In this document: positions 1-8,368 of the stretch, in pieces
Layout of the letters: the number at the start of each line of letters is the position of its first letter
How positions within the stretch are numbered: position 1 is the first letter of the stretch
Assembly: GCF_900091505.1 (NCBI RefSeq)
Contig: NZ_LT607409.1
Span: 3,844,001-3,908,000, forward strand
Direction: 5' to 3'
From: Micromonospora chokoriensis
GTDB lineage: Bacteria; Actinomycetota; Actinomycetes; Mycobacteriales; Micromonosporaceae
DNA: 64,000 nt
Position numbers and translations under genes: made by a program
Notes under the pieces: model-generated
Database searches by the model: none
Seen by the model: the letters and a program-made list of their open reading frames with translations, nothing else
What the model was told of the DNA's origin: nothing

Positions 1-1
1 C

Positions 2-760
2 GCCGCCCAGGCGCTCGCGGCACGTGGTGTGCAGCTCGCCCCCGGCAACCTCGCCGACGCCGAGGCGCTCGGCCGCGCCGCCGCCGGCGTCGACGCGGTA
101 TTCGGACTCTCGGTGCCCTTCGGTGAGGGTGGCAAGGAGGAGGAGATCGCCCAGGGCCGCCTGATCGTCGACACCGCGACCCGCGTCGGCGCCCACCTGG
201 TGTACTCGTCGGTCCGTGGCGCGGACCGCCTGGAGGACAGCGACATCGACCATGCCGACAGCAAGCAGGTGGTCGAGACGTACCTGCGTGGGCAGGACGT
301 GCGCGCCACGGTTCTCGGACCGGTCTATTTCATCGAGAACGTGCTCAACCTGAACTTCAGCCGCCTGGGCGACGGCGTCCTCTCCAACCCCCTGTCGCCG
401 GGCAAGAAGCTGGACCAGGTCACCGTGCTCGACATCGCCGGCCTGGCGGTGTACGCCATCGAGCACCCGGACGAGCTGGTGGGTAAGCGGATCGACGTGG
501 CCTCCGACAGTGTGACCGGCGAGGAGGCGGCCCGGATCCTCAGTGCGGCGATCGGCCGGGAGATCCCGTACCGGCAGATGCCCCTCGCCCAGGTCAGGCA
601 GTGGGCGGGCGACGAGATCGCGGACATGTTCCAGCGTTTCGAGGACAACACCGACTTCGTCGACGTGGTCGCTCTGCGGGCGCAGTACCCGGGTGTGACC
701 TGGCACAGCTACGCCGACTGGGCCAAGACGGTCGACTGGGACCGGGTGCTCAAGGGCTGA
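2..760 (+). CDS. NmrA-family NAD(P)-binding protein, 5' end cut by the window
   Basis: The reading frame is open from base 2, so the start codon and the N-terminal Rossmann glycine motif lie outside the window. What is present resembles the NmrA/HSCARG-like branch of atypical short-chain dehydrogenases: the YSSVRG stretch in the middle, a PVYFIENVL segment and a C-terminal helical part typical of NmrA-like proteins. Such proteins bind NAD(P)(H) and act as redox sensors or oxidoreductases in the cytoplasm; the substrate cannot be read from sequence. A strong hairpin follows the stop codon, so this is probably the last gene of its transcript. The family call is fairly secure, the function is not. 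Confidence 0.8.
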   Translation, partial: AAQALAARGVQLAPGNLADAEALGRAAAGVDAVFGLSVPFGEGGKEEEIAQGRLIVDTATRVGAHLVYSSVRGADRLEDSDIDHADSKQVVETYLRGQDVRATVLGPVYFIENVLNLNFSRLGDGVLSNPLSPGKKLDQVTVLDIAGLAVYAIEHPDELVGKRIDVASDSVTGEEAARILSAAIGREIPYRQMPLAQVRQWAGDEIADMFQRFEDNTDFVDVVALRAQYPGVTWHSYADWAKTVDWDRVLKG

Positions 761-769
761 CGACGGGGC

Positions 770-800
770 GGCGCGGGGAGGTCCGGGCGCTCCCCGCGCC
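770..800 (+). terminator. Rho-independent-type hairpin
   Basis: An 11-bp perfect inverted repeat, GGCGCGGGGAG / CTCCCCGCGCC, with a 9-nt loop begins ten bases after the NmrA-like stop codon. There is no U-tract, as is common in high-GC actinobacteria. Confidence 0.7.
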
Positions 801-881
801 GCCGCCACACGACGGAGTCGGCCGGTGGTGACCTGCGGCTTGTCGGTTCCGGCTGCCCGCCGCCCGCCGAATGGCACAGTG

Positions 882-1280
882 ATGTCCATGGACAGGAAGC
901 ACGTCAACGAATGGCTCGCCTCCTACGAGCGGGTGTGGCGGACGCCGGGCACCAACGACCTGGTCACCCTCTTCACCGAGGACGCGCGCTACCAGCAGGG
1001 GCCGTACTGGACGCCCGTCGTCGGCCTGCCGGCCATCGCGCAGATGTGGGAGAAGCAGCGCAAGGGTCCCGACGAGGTGTTCCAGATGACCAGCGACATC
1101 GTCGCGGTCGAGGGCGACACCGCGGTGTCGCGTCAGGAGGTCCGCTACGGCGACCCGGTCGAGCAGGAGTACCGCGATCTGTGGATCATGCGGTTCGCCG
1201 ACGACGGGCGGTGCCGGTCGTTCGAGGAATGGCCGTTCTGGCCGGGCCAGCAGCCGGCCGACCCGCCGGACGGCTCGTGA
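882..1280 (+). CDS. SnoaL-like / NTF2-fold protein
   Basis: A 132-residue cytoplasmic protein with the small alpha+beta barrel pattern of the SnoaL-like (NTF2) superfamily: an N-terminal helix ending in a tryptophan (WLASYERVWR), a LVTLFTEDARY strand, then long strands in the second half (AVSRQEVRYGDP, DLWIMRF). Members are polyketide cyclases, isomerases or ligand-binding proteins; no catalytic residue set is clear here. I chose the ATG at 882 because it lies just before conserved-looking sequence; an upstream GTG at 825 would add an unlikely Pro/Arg-rich tail. The protein is convergent with the MFS gene, whose stop is only 25 bases away. Confidence 0.75.
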   Translation: MSMDRKHVNEWLASYERVWRTPGTNDLVTLFTEDARYQQGPYWTPVVGLPAIAQMWEKQRKGPDEVFQMTSDIVAVEGDTAVSRQEVRYGDPVEQEYRDLWIMRFADDGRCRSFEEWPFWPGQQPADPPDGS

Positions 1281-1305
1281 GCAGTGTGTCGACGAACGGG
1301 GTCGC

Positions 1306-2544
1306 TCACACGGGGGCCTCGGCAGGTTTCGGCGCGGTGTCGAGCGGCAGGTCGCGCATCCGACGGATCGGGGTCGACAGGTAGATGATCGGGGACAGCA
1401 CGGTGAGCGCCCCGAAGAGCAGCAGGGTGGTACGCGCGCCGAGCTGCCCGGCCAGGACGCCGGCCAGCAGACCGCCGAGCGGGATGGCACCCCAGGAGAC
1501 GAACTTGACCGTGGCGATCACGCGGGACAGGAGCTCCGGCGGGCTGGCGAGCATCCGGTAGGTGCGGGTGGTCACGCTGAGCACCACCGAGGAGACGGCG
1601 AGGATGACGTTGCCGGCGGCGAAGGCGAGGTAGCCGACGGCACCGGTGCCGAGCGGAATGATGAGCGCGCCGGGCACGCTGGCGAAGGCCGCGATGATCA
1701 GGCCGCGTGCGGTGCCGAACCGATCGGTGAACCGGGTGGTGAGCGCGGCGCCGATGAGGGCGCCGAGGCCGTCGGCGGCGAGCAGCAGGCCGACCATGAC
1801 CGGCGGCGCGTGCAGCTCCCGCACCAGGTAGAACGGGAAGAGCGCGAGCATCGCGCCGCTGACGAAGTTCGTCGCGGTGGCGTCCCACATGGCCGGTCCG
1901 ATGATCGGATGTCGGAGCACGAAGTGCCAGCCTTCCCGGATCATGGTGACCATCGGCGGTCGTTCGGTCGGCCGCTGCACCGTGCGGGCCGGGAGGGTGC
2001 GCAGCAGCATGGCGGAGACCAGATAGCTGACGGCGTCCACGAACAGTGTCGGCACGGCCCCCAGCACCTGCACCGCGAGGCCGCCCAGGGAGGGCCCACC
2101 CAACTGGGTGGCGGCGTGGGTGCCGGAGTTGAGGCTGTTGCGCGCCTGCAACTGCGCGGCGGGCACGATCTCCGGCAGGAAGGTCTGGTTGGCCACGTCG
2201 AACAGCACGTTGGCGAAGCTCACGACCAGCGCGACCCCGACCAGTTGGGCCACCGTCAGGGCGTCGAACCACCAGGCCAGGGGGACGGACGCGATGGCCA
2301 GGGCCCGGATCAGGTCCAGGGTCACCTGCATGCCGCGCAGCGGCACCCGCTGCACGACCACCCCGGCCGGCAGGCTGATCAGGAGGTACGCGAGGTAGCC
2401 GGCTGCCGTGATCAGACCCATGTCGAAGGCTGACGCGTCGAGGACGGTCAGTGCGGTCAGTGGCAGGGCCACGCCGCCGACCGCCGAGCCGAGGTGACTC
2501 GTCGTGCTGGCACCCCACCAGCGCCAAAAGGCAGTAAGTCTCAT
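1306..2544 (-). CDS. MFS transporter, DHA3-like efflux family
   Basis: About 412 residues with twelve hydrophobic segments and the arrangement of MFS_3/DHA3 drug-efflux proteins: an FWRWWGASTTSHLG start, an LPAGVVVQRVPLR cytoplasmic loop after helix 2 and an FDVANQTFLPEIV segment near helix 5. It should export a small hydrophobic compound by proton antiport across the inner membrane. I chose the ATG at 2544 because GGTGAG sits about 9 bases upstream; an ATG at 2559 has no ribosome site and the longer frame to 2685 adds a non-membrane tail. No adjacent regulator points to its substrate. Confidence 0.85.
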   Translation of the reverse strand: MRLTAFWRWWGASTTSHLGSAVGGVALPLTALTVLDASAFDMGLITAAGYLAYLLISLPAGVVVQRVPLRGMQVTLDLIRALAIASVPLAWWFDALTVAQLVGVALVVSFANVLFDVANQTFLPEIVPAAQLQARNSLNSGTHAATQLGGPSLGGLAVQVLGAVPTLFVDAVSYLVSAMLLRTLPARTVQRPTERPPMVTMIREGWHFVLRHPIIGPAMWDATATNFVSGAMLALFPFYLVRELHAPPVMVGLLLAADGLGALIGAALTTRFTDRFGTARGLIIAAFASVPGALIIPLGTGAVGYLAFAAGNVILAVSSVVLSVTTRTYRMLASPPELLSRVIATVKFVSWGAIPLGGLLAGVLAGQLGARTTLLLFGALTVLSPIIYLSTPIRRMRDLPLDTAPKPAEAPV

Positions 2545-2644
2545 AATGGAACTCACCATAGTGGTTGGCGCGGATCCAGGTGACCCCGCCAACGGAGCTG
2601 TGTGCGCGAGGTGGGCGGCCCTCGATGAGAACCGAGCGAAGCGC

Positions 2645-3400
2645 CTACGGTTCCCGCATCCGGGATCTGAGCACGTCGAACTCACACCCCGGCGCGTCCG
2701 GATCGAAGCCGTGCTCGATCAGCCAGCGCGACGCCACCAGGCTGCGCAGTGACCACCAGGCGCGGATCACGTCCCGGTCCACGTCGGTGCCGTACCCGGC
2801 AAGCAGGTCGTCCAGGCGCTCCTCGTGCCCCAGCGTCACAATGGCGAGGTCGAACATCGCGTCGCCCGGCGCCGCCTCGGACCAGTCGATGACGCCGGTG
2901 ACCCTGTCGCCGTCGACGAACACGTGGGTGATCTGCAGGTCGCCGTGGATGAACACCGGTTTCCACGGCCGGAGCGCGGCACCGGCGATCTCGCGATTGC
3001 GGTGGATCACCTCGGCCGGCAGAACGGCGTTGGCGAGCAGCCACGCGCACTCGCCGTCGAGCTCCGCCGCCACGTCGTCGAGTCTGCGCCCCGGCCACGG
3101 CGGCAACGGCGCGTCGTGCAGCCTGCGGATGGCTGCGCCCGCCGCGGCCCACGCCTCCGGTGACGCGGCGGACGGTTCACCGAGGAGACCGAGAGCCCTG
3201 CCGGGCACGGCGGCGATCGCGAGCACGGGCGGCTCGTGCCAGAGGATCGCCGGGGTCGGTACCGGTGCCAGGGCCATGGCCCGTACCTCGACGTCGGCGT
3301 GCGCCGGATCTCCGTCGACCTTCAGGAACACGTCGCCCACGCGGAGCGTCGCGCGCTGCCGGTGGGCGACGACGACTTCGACCTCGTCCATACCGGCCAT
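2645..3400 (-). CDS. Aminoglycoside phosphotransferase-fold kinase
   Basis: A 251-residue protein of the APH/choline-kinase fold. Visible motifs are the catalytic loop HGDLQITH and, about twenty residues later, the metal-binding VIDWSEAAPGD that replaces the DFG motif. The usual Brenner-type loop is HGDxxxxN; here the asparagine position is histidine, a variant that may alter metal coordination. The family phosphorylates small-molecule hydroxyls (aminoglycosides, macrolides, choline, fructosamines); the substrate cannot be assigned and resistance should not be assumed. The start is uncertain: ATG 3400 or ATG 3391, neither with a strong ribosome site. Confidence 0.75.
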   Translation of the reverse strand: MAGMDEVEVVVAHRQRATLRVGDVFLKVDGDPAHADVEVRAMALAPVPTPAILWHEPPVLAIAAVPGRALGLLGEPSAASPEAWAAAGAAIRRLHDAPLPPWPGRRLDDVAAELDGECAWLLANAVLPAEVIHRNREIAGAALRPWKPVFIHGDLQITHVFVDGDRVTGVIDWSEAAPGDAMFDLAIVTLGHEERLDDLLAGYGTDVDRDVIRAWWSLRSLVASRWLIEHGFDPDAPGCEFDVLRSRMREP

Positions 3401-3481
3401 CCTGACGGGGATGGTCGCCGATGTCGCCGGACTTTGCGGGTGGTGGGACACCGCCGGTCCCCATCGGCCGCGCCGCACGAA

Positions 3482-3508
3482 GCGCCCCGTCCGTGGTGGA
3501 CGGGGCGC
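3482..3508 (-). terminator. Hairpin downstream of small minus-strand gene
   Basis: Perfect 11-bp inverted repeat GCGCCCCGTCC / GGACGGGGCGC with a 5-nt loop, placed between two minus-strand genes so it most likely ends the transcript of the upstream 94-residue gene. Confidence 0.65.
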
Positions 3509-3517
3509 GTGGTCGTG

Positions 3518-3802
3518 TCAGTCGGACTGCGTGTCGGAGGCCGATCCGTCCTCGCCGCTCGACGTCGCCGCAGCGTTCGCTACCTCGATGCGGGGCGACC
3601 GGTCCGGCGGAAGGTGGGCGAGGTCGGCGATCACGACCACGTCCACCTCACCATCGATCATTCTCTGCTCGACGGTCTCCCAGGGTGCCCGGACGATTCC
3701 CTTCAACCGGTAGTCGTGCTGCCGAAGGTGCGACAGGCACACCGCGACCGCAGGCTCCGACGGTTCGATGTCGGCGGGGATCCAGATGACAGCTATCTCC
3801 AT
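3518..3802 (-). CDS. Small protein, possibly resolvase-like N-domain
   Basis: A 94-residue protein that begins with a hydrophobic strand (MEIAVIWIPADI), has an alternating alpha/beta layout and a VDVVVIADLAHLPPDR segment that recalls the D-x-x-x-V-x-D-L-x-R-L core strand of serine-recombinase catalytic domains. There is no DNA-binding tail and no catalytic serine in the expected N-terminal position (no YxRxS motif), so it is not an active recombinase. It may be a domesticated or regulatory relative; this is inference. The C-terminal 20 residues are Ser/Asp/Glu-rich and look disordered. Confidence 0.55.
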   Translation of the reverse strand: MEIAVIWIPADIEPSEPAVAVCLSHLRQHDYRLKGIVRAPWETVEQRMIDGEVDVVVIADLAHLPPDRSPRIEVANAAATSSGEDGSASDTQSD

Positions 3803-3814
3803 GATCTCTCCTGA

Positions 3815-4747
3815 TCAACGTCGTGGACGCGGCTGGGTGATCAGGAGGTGCTGTGGCGGTGGAGGGCCCCGCTCCACGGGCCTGCTGGTGGCCCGCATGT
3901 CGACGGCAGCCACGGTGAAACCCCGGGACAGCGGTGAGATCGGTGGCGGACGTTCGGCAGCCGAGGTCGGCGCGTCGACGCCGCTGGCGCCGAACCCGCT
4001 GGGTGCGGTGGCCAGCGCCAGCACGAACGCCGGCGGACCGGAGTCGGGGCGGAAGGGCGGGCCCGGAGTCGGCGCTGCCGCCGCGATCACCGCCGAGGGC
4101 GGCTGGTCCGCCGACCGGGTCCGGCTGCCGGCGGCACCGTGGAGGTCGCCACGGGACACCGTCACCGTCGCGGCCGACGGCGGCGAGGACGACGGTGGCG
4201 GCGAGGAGGCAGGGCGGGCAGCGGGGGAGGCGGCGGGTGACGCGACGCGGGCGGTGGATGACGGTGACGGGCGAGGCGTACGAGGCAGGTCAGGAAGGGC
4301 GGTGGGCGGTGCCGCCGACGTCGAGGGCAGGGGCAGTGCCGGCAGCGGAATGGACGACGGCAGCGGCAGGGGAACCTCGGTGGGCAGCGGCAGGGGGAGG
4401 CCGGACGGCAGCGGCAGGGGAACGGCCGACGGCAGCGGTAGGACGATTTCCAGGGGTGACTCGACCACGCGGGGCACCAACGCCTCGACGATGCTCAGCG
4501 AGGCAGGGTTCGACGAGGCAGGGTTCGACGAGGCTGGGTTCGACGGGGCTGGGTTCGGCGAGGCAGGGTTCGACGAGGCGGGGTTCGACGGGGCAGGGAC
4601 GTGCGCCGGGCGTGGGCCGGTCGGCGACGGCAGTGGTGTCGGCTCGTGGGCGTGGGCGTGGGCGTGGGCGGGGTCGGCGCCGAGTGCCGCCGCGCCGAGT
4701 GCCGCCGCGCCGAGCGCCACGGCGGGCAGACTGTGCGTCAGGCGCAT
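3815..4747 (-). CDS. Secreted Pro/Ser-rich low-complexity repeat protein
   Basis: A 310-residue protein with a signal-peptide-like start and an AHAHAHAHE His-rich patch just after the predicted cleavage site. Residues about 50-85 hold tandem SNPAS-type pentapeptides; residues about 95-150 repeat LPLPS/VPLPLP units; the rest is Pro/Ser/Ala-rich with a final PPPPQH segment. It is likely an extended, extracellular or wall-associated protein without enzymatic domain. The opposite strand is also open across the repeats, but its translation lacks a signal and looks like a shadow. No family recognised; gene reality is supported mainly by signal peptide and position. Confidence 0.5.
   Translation of the reverse strand: MRLTHSLPAVALGAAALGAAALGADPAHAHAHAHEPTPLPSPTGPRPAHVPAPSNPASSNPASPNPAPSNPASSNPASSNPASLSIVEALVPRVVESPLEIVLPLPSAVPLPLPSGLPLPLPTEVPLPLPSSIPLPALPLPSTSAAPPTALPDLPRTPRPSPSSTARVASPAASPAARPASSPPPSSSPPSAATVTVSRGDLHGAAGSRTRSADQPPSAVIAAAAPTPGPPFRPDSGPPAFVLALATAPSGFGASGVDAPTSAAERPPPISPLSRGFTVAAVDMRATSRPVERGPPPPQHLLITQPRPRR
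4498..4600. repeat. 15-bp tandem repeat encoding SNPAS units
   Basis: About seven imperfect head-to-tail copies of a 15-bp unit (consensus GAGGCAGGGTTCGAC on the plus strand) lie inside the secreted repeat protein. Because the unit is a multiple of three, copy number can change without a frameshift. Two further in-frame micro-repeats flank it: GTGGGC hexamers near 4648-4672 and a GCCGAGTGCCGCCGC unit at about 4680-4722. Confidence 0.85.
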
Positions 4748-4972
4748 CGGGCGAGGGCCGCGGGACGTCGTGTCGCCAGTTCCGTTCGGGCCGGTCCTCC
4801 GGTCCGGTGTCGCTGACCGGGCAGTCGCCCCTCGCCTCCCGCCGTTCGTTTCATGCGCGGGTTCTTGCCCCCGGCAGACGCGGACTACACCTCCCGTCGA
4901 CGGGTGACCCGCGTGTGATCGAGTAACGGATCCTCTGTGGTGGGTTGACGGTAAGGGCCGAGCAGGGCCAGA

Positions 4973-5986
4973 TCACCAGGGCGCGGCGCCCGGCGGCGTC
5001 GGAGGTGGCTGCCGGAGGGCGTCGTCGATGATCTCCGGCATCCGTCGGGCCACCCCGGCGACGAGGTCCGCGACCTGGACGCGCGGGTCGTCGCGAGAGT
5101 CGACCATCACCAGCCCGGCGAGCGGTGACACACCCACCGGCAACGCCTCGGCCGGTCCGGTGCCCGCCGCCCGTCTGCTGCCGTCGGCCAGCACCCGCTG
5201 GAGGCGGGTCAACCGATCGGCCGTCAGGGCGCTCTGTTCGTCGTGGGTCACCAGCACCTGCCGCCGCCCACCGCTCCAGGACAGGACCGTCTCCGCGAGC
5301 GCCGGCAGCAGCGGTTCCAGCGGTGGGGGAATCGACCGGTCGTCGTCGTCCAGCCTGCCCAGGACGGCCCGTACGTGGTCCGGGCGGAGAGCGTCGAGGA
5401 CCTCGTCGGCCGCTGGGCCGAGGCGGTGTCGGAGCAGCGCGTCGCGGGCCTCGAAGAACCGCTGCACCGTCTGGTGGACCGGCAGCCGCCGCTTCATCCG
5501 GACACAGTCGACGAACGCGGTCAGGAAGGCGTCCCAGTCGCTGCCGGCCGAGTGTCTGTCGGCGTGCAGGGCGACGGCGGCCGGAAGGTGCTGCCTCGCC
5601 AGGCGGGTGCCGGCCGCGTACGACGGCTCGACCAGCAGGAGGTCGACGATCCGGGTGACGAGGAAGAACTCCTTGTCGATCACGTGGACGTGCGTGCGCC
5701 CGGTCAGCTCCGTCCGGAGCCACCCCAGGGCCTCGTCCGCGCCCGAGCCGCGCAGGAACCGCCCCGACTTGAGTTCGTGTGGTGAGAACCGGAAGCCCGA
5801 CCGCAGGGTGGTGATGAGCGCGACGGCCTCGTCGACGGTCAGGTCGACACTCGCGTGCGTGATCACCGGGGCGGTGGATCGCAGCAGGTTGGTGCCGGAG
5901 AATCCGGACTCGTCGCAGGCGATCTCCACGACGGCGCCGACCACCGCGTCCCTGAGCGGCATCCCGCCCTGAAGTGGTGATCTCAC
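4973..5986 (-). CDS. DUF3800-like protein
   Basis: A 337-residue cytoplasmic protein. The N-terminal EIACDESGFSGTNLL motif and the C-terminal VQVADLVAGVARR motif are the two acidic signatures of DUF3800, a family with an RNase H-like fold often found next to mobile elements or defence genes. Its biochemical function is unknown to me. The GTG at 5986 gives the frame shown; ATG 5962 is an equally plausible start, preceded by GGGCGGG. No partner gene is adjacent: it lies between the repeat protein and the IclR regulator, both on the same strand. Confidence 0.7.
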   Translation of the reverse strand: MRSPLQGGMPLRDAVVGAVVEIACDESGFSGTNLLRSTAPVITHASVDLTVDEAVALITTLRSGFRFSPHELKSGRFLRGSGADEALGWLRTELTGRTHVHVIDKEFFLVTRIVDLLLVEPSYAAGTRLARQHLPAAVALHADRHSAGSDWDAFLTAFVDCVRMKRRLPVHQTVQRFFEARDALLRHRLGPAADEVLDALRPDHVRAVLGRLDDDDRSIPPPLEPLLPALAETVLSWSGGRRQVLVTHDEQSALTADRLTRLQRVLADGSRRAAGTGPAEALPVGVSPLAGLVMVDSRDDPRVQVADLVAGVARRMPEIIDDALRQPPPTPPGAAPW

Positions 5987-6070
5987 ATCCGGGTTCCCGC
6001 CATGCCGACCATGGTCACCCGTGTGGACACTCGGAACAACCCGATTGCGGGGTAAGACGTGGGCAGCGGG

Positions 6071-6880
6071 TCAGCGGGGTGAGCTGAGCGCCCGGTCGCC
6101 GTCACCGGAGTCGTCCGCGTGCGCGGACGGCGTTGGTGTGTATCCCAACTCGGACGAGATCTGGTTCGCGGTCTCCAGCAGGAGCGGCAGTGCCTGCTTC
6201 AACGTGTCGAGGCTGGCGATGACCTCGATGGCCGTCATCGAGGCGGCGGCGATGACCTGGCCCCGCGAGTCCCTGACGGGTGCGGCGATACACCTGACGT
6301 AGGCGTCGTGTTCGCCGTTGTCGGTGGCCCAGCCGTGCTCGCGGATGCGGGCGAGTTCGGCTTCGAGGGATTCCTGGTCGGCGAAGGTGGTGTCGGTGAA
6401 CCTCTCGAACACGACGTGGGAGAGAAGACGGTCGCGCTCTGCCGAGGGCAGGTAGGCAAGGATCGTCTTACCGACGGCGCTCGCGTAGATCGACACCGCG
6501 CGTCCCACCCGCGACGGCAGCTTGACGGCGTCGAACGCCGGACTGTCCACCTTGTCGATATAGATGATCTCGTCGCCGGTCAGTTGCGCCAGGTGCACGG
6601 TGTGGCTGGTCTCCCGTTGCAGTGCCCGCAGGTGCGCGGCGGCGAACTGGCGCAGGTCCATCGAGCCGAGCGCGAGTTCGGACAGTTCGATGACCCCGCT
6701 ACCGAGCACGTAGGTGCCCGCGCCGGTGCGGCGTACGAAGCGGGCGGACTCCAGTGTCTGCAGAATGCGTAGGGCCGTGGACTTGTGCACGCCGAGCACG
6801 TCCGCCGCCTCGGTGAGCGACAGCGGGTGCTCCGCCGATCGACGGATGAGGTCGATCGCGCGGCGAATCGATTGCGCCAA
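6071..6880 (-). CDS. IclR-family transcriptional regulator
   Basis: A protein of about 269 residues with an N-terminal winged helix-turn-helix (LTEAADVLGVHKSTALRILQ) and the IclR ligand-binding domain (VHLAQLTGDEIIYIDKVDS, SIYASAVGKTILAYLP, VRCIAAPVRDSRGQVIAA). It is divergent from the sugar-acid operon starting at 7045 and almost certainly controls it, with a sugar acid or 2-keto-3-deoxy acid as likely effector. I prefer the TTG at 6880 because AGGGGAGA lies about 7 bases upstream; a TTG at 6940 would extend the protein by 20 residues but overlaps the palindromic operator. Confidence 0.9.
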   Translation of the reverse strand: MAQSIRRAIDLIRRSAEHPLSLTEAADVLGVHKSTALRILQTLESARFVRRTGAGTYVLGSGVIELSELALGSMDLRQFAAAHLRALQRETSHTVHLAQLTGDEIIYIDKVDSPAFDAVKLPSRVGRAVSIYASAVGKTILAYLPSAERDRLLSHVVFERFTDTTFADQESLEAELARIREHGWATDNGEHDAYVRCIAAPVRDSRGQVIAAASMTAIEVIASLDTLKQALPLLLETANQISSELGYTPTPSAHADDSGDGDRALSSPR

Positions 6881-6925
6881 GGCCCTGTCTCCCCTCGCTG
6901 CGCCGGTCTGGTGCCGCCGCTGCCA

Positions 6926-6985
6926 TTGCGTATTACGCAATATAGTTCACGCGATGTGCAATCGCCACTTGACTTCGTTGCACAT
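6926..6985. promoter_or_regulatory. Palindromic operator cluster between iclR and the sugar-acid operon
   Basis: The divergent promoter region holds a perfect 15-bp palindrome (TTGCGTA-T-TACGCAA, 6926-6940) and, 14 bases further, an 8-bp inverted repeat ATGTGCAA / TTGCACAT (6954-6961 and 6978-6985). A third half-site CGTTGCAA lies at about 6998-7005. All share a TTGC(G/A) core like known IclR-family operators, and the region is much AT-richer than its surroundings. Confidence 0.65.
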
Positions 6986-7044
6986 GACGCTACGATCGTT
7001 GCAAATTAATCGGCACGACGCTGACTCGTAACAGTGGAGTAACT

Positions 7045-8292
7045 ATGGGTAATCGACGCGCTCGTTTCGGCATTGCCGGTGCGACATGTGCCCTCGGAAT
7101 GGTTGCCGCTCTCCTGACCGGCTGCGGTTCCGACGGTGGCTCAAGTGACGGCGTCACCAAACTGACCTTCGCCGCTTCGACCTTCGGCGACCCGGGCCGC
7201 GGCCCCCAGCTGACGAAGTGGCTCGACGAGTTCAACGCCAGCCAGGACAAGGTCCAGGTCTCCGCCGCCGCGGTGCCCTACCCGACCTTCGGCCAGACGG
7301 TGCTGACCCAGATGGGCAGCGGCAAGGGGCCGGACCTGGTCCGTTTCGACATGCCCGAGTTCGAGGCCGCCTCGGACGCCGGTCTCGTCGCGCCGCTCGA
7401 CAAGATGATCGACGCCGGCACGTACGACCTTCTCAAGCAGCCGGACCAGTTCATGGTCCACGACGGTGTCCGGCACGGTTACATCTTCGAGGCGTCGAAC
7501 TACGCGATGTTCTACAACGCGGATCTGATCCCGACGCCGCCGACCACCTACGAGCAGTTCACCTCCACCGCGAAGTCGCTGACCAAGGGTGACGTCTACG
7601 GCCTGGCGTTCCGACAGACGGAGGCCGAAGAGGCCGGCGTGTGGCAGGACATCTTCAACTACGTCTACGGCTTCGGCGGCGCGTGGTCCGACGGTAAGAA
7701 CCTGACGATCAACTCGGCGGAGAACCTCAAGGGCCTGCAGGCGTACAAGGACCTGTACGACGCCAACGTCATCCCGCGTGGCGCCGACGCCGCGACCTTC
7801 CGGCGGATGTTCGCCGAGGGCAAGGTCGGGATGGAACTCAACAACGGTGGATACGTCACCGCGACGCGTGGGCAGAACGCGAAGCTGAACTTCACCGTCG
7901 CGCCGATCCCGTTCCCGGTGCGCAAGCAGGGCGCGATCCTGGCGCCCATCGTGATCAACGAGGCGAGCGAGAACAAGGACGAGGCGGCCACCTTCATCAA
8001 GTGGGCCCTGGAGCCGCAGAACCAGGTGAAGCTGCAGGAGATCCTCGGCGCGAGCAGCGTCGCCACCACCACGCAGCGCAGCGCCGAATCGCTCAAGGCG
8101 ACCCCGTTCCTCCCCGTCTTCGACGGTCTCACCGACACCAGCCTGCCGCAGATCGTCCTCGGGTTCGAAGCCAAGACGCCGGACATCCGCAAGGTGGTCG
8201 TGCAGAACGTGATCGCGGCGTTGCAGGGCAAGGCCGACCTCAAGTCGGCGCTGGACCGCGCCCAGCAACAGGCGACCGAGCTGGTCCGCTGA
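7045..8292 (+). CDS. ABC sugar importer, substrate-binding lipoprotein (SBP family 1)
   Basis: A 415-residue lipoprotein with a lipobox at LLTGC (acylated Cys near residue 27) and the fold of family-1 extracellular solute-binding proteins: FNASQDKVQVSA at the first hinge, VRFDMPEFEAASDAGLVAPLD, and a tryptophan-rich centre (GVWQDIFNYVYGFGGAWSDG). It captures a carbohydrate or sugar acid outside the membrane for the two permeases that follow. GTGGAG precedes the ATG. It is the first gene of an operon running to 14061, and the genes downstream suggest that the ligand is a sugar acid or a pentose. A hairpin after its stop probably lets it be made in excess over the permeases. Confidence 0.9.
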   Translation: MGNRRARFGIAGATCALGMVAALLTGCGSDGGSSDGVTKLTFAASTFGDPGRGPQLTKWLDEFNASQDKVQVSAAAVPYPTFGQTVLTQMGSGKGPDLVRFDMPEFEAASDAGLVAPLDKMIDAGTYDLLKQPDQFMVHDGVRHGYIFEASNYAMFYNADLIPTPPTTYEQFTSTAKSLTKGDVYGLAFRQTEAEEAGVWQDIFNYVYGFGGAWSDGKNLTINSAENLKGLQAYKDLYDANVIPRGADAATFRRMFAEGKVGMELNNGGYVTATRGQNAKLNFTVAPIPFPVRKQGAILAPIVINEASENKDEAATFIKWALEPQNQVKLQEILGASSVATTTQRSAESLKATPFLPVFDGLTDTSLPQIVLGFEAKTPDIRKVVVQNVIAALQGKADLKSALDRAQQQATELVR

Positions 8293-8307
8293 CAGCTCCA
8301 CAGAGGC

Positions 8308-8345
8308 GACGCTGCCGGCGCGAAGGGCCGTGCGCCGGCAGCGTC
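8308..8345 (+). terminator. Intercistronic hairpin after the binding-protein gene
   Basis: Perfect 14-bp inverted repeat GACGCTGCCGGCGC / GCGCCGGCAGCGTC, followed by CTTTCC. It sits between the binding protein and the first permease in one transcript, so partial termination or 3'-end protection is the likely role. Confidence 0.75.
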
Positions 8346-8368
8346 CTTTCCCAGAAGGATCGAATCCG

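Noticed and set aside
3518..3802. Active serine recombinase
   Set aside because: Too short, no YxRxS catalytic serine, no DNA-binding tail, no attachment sites nearby.
3768..4926. Long plus-strand frames opposite the secreted repeat protein
   Set aside because: They exist because the repeats are open in several frames; translations are Gly/Arg-rich without signal, domain or ribosome site. The minus strand has a signal peptide.
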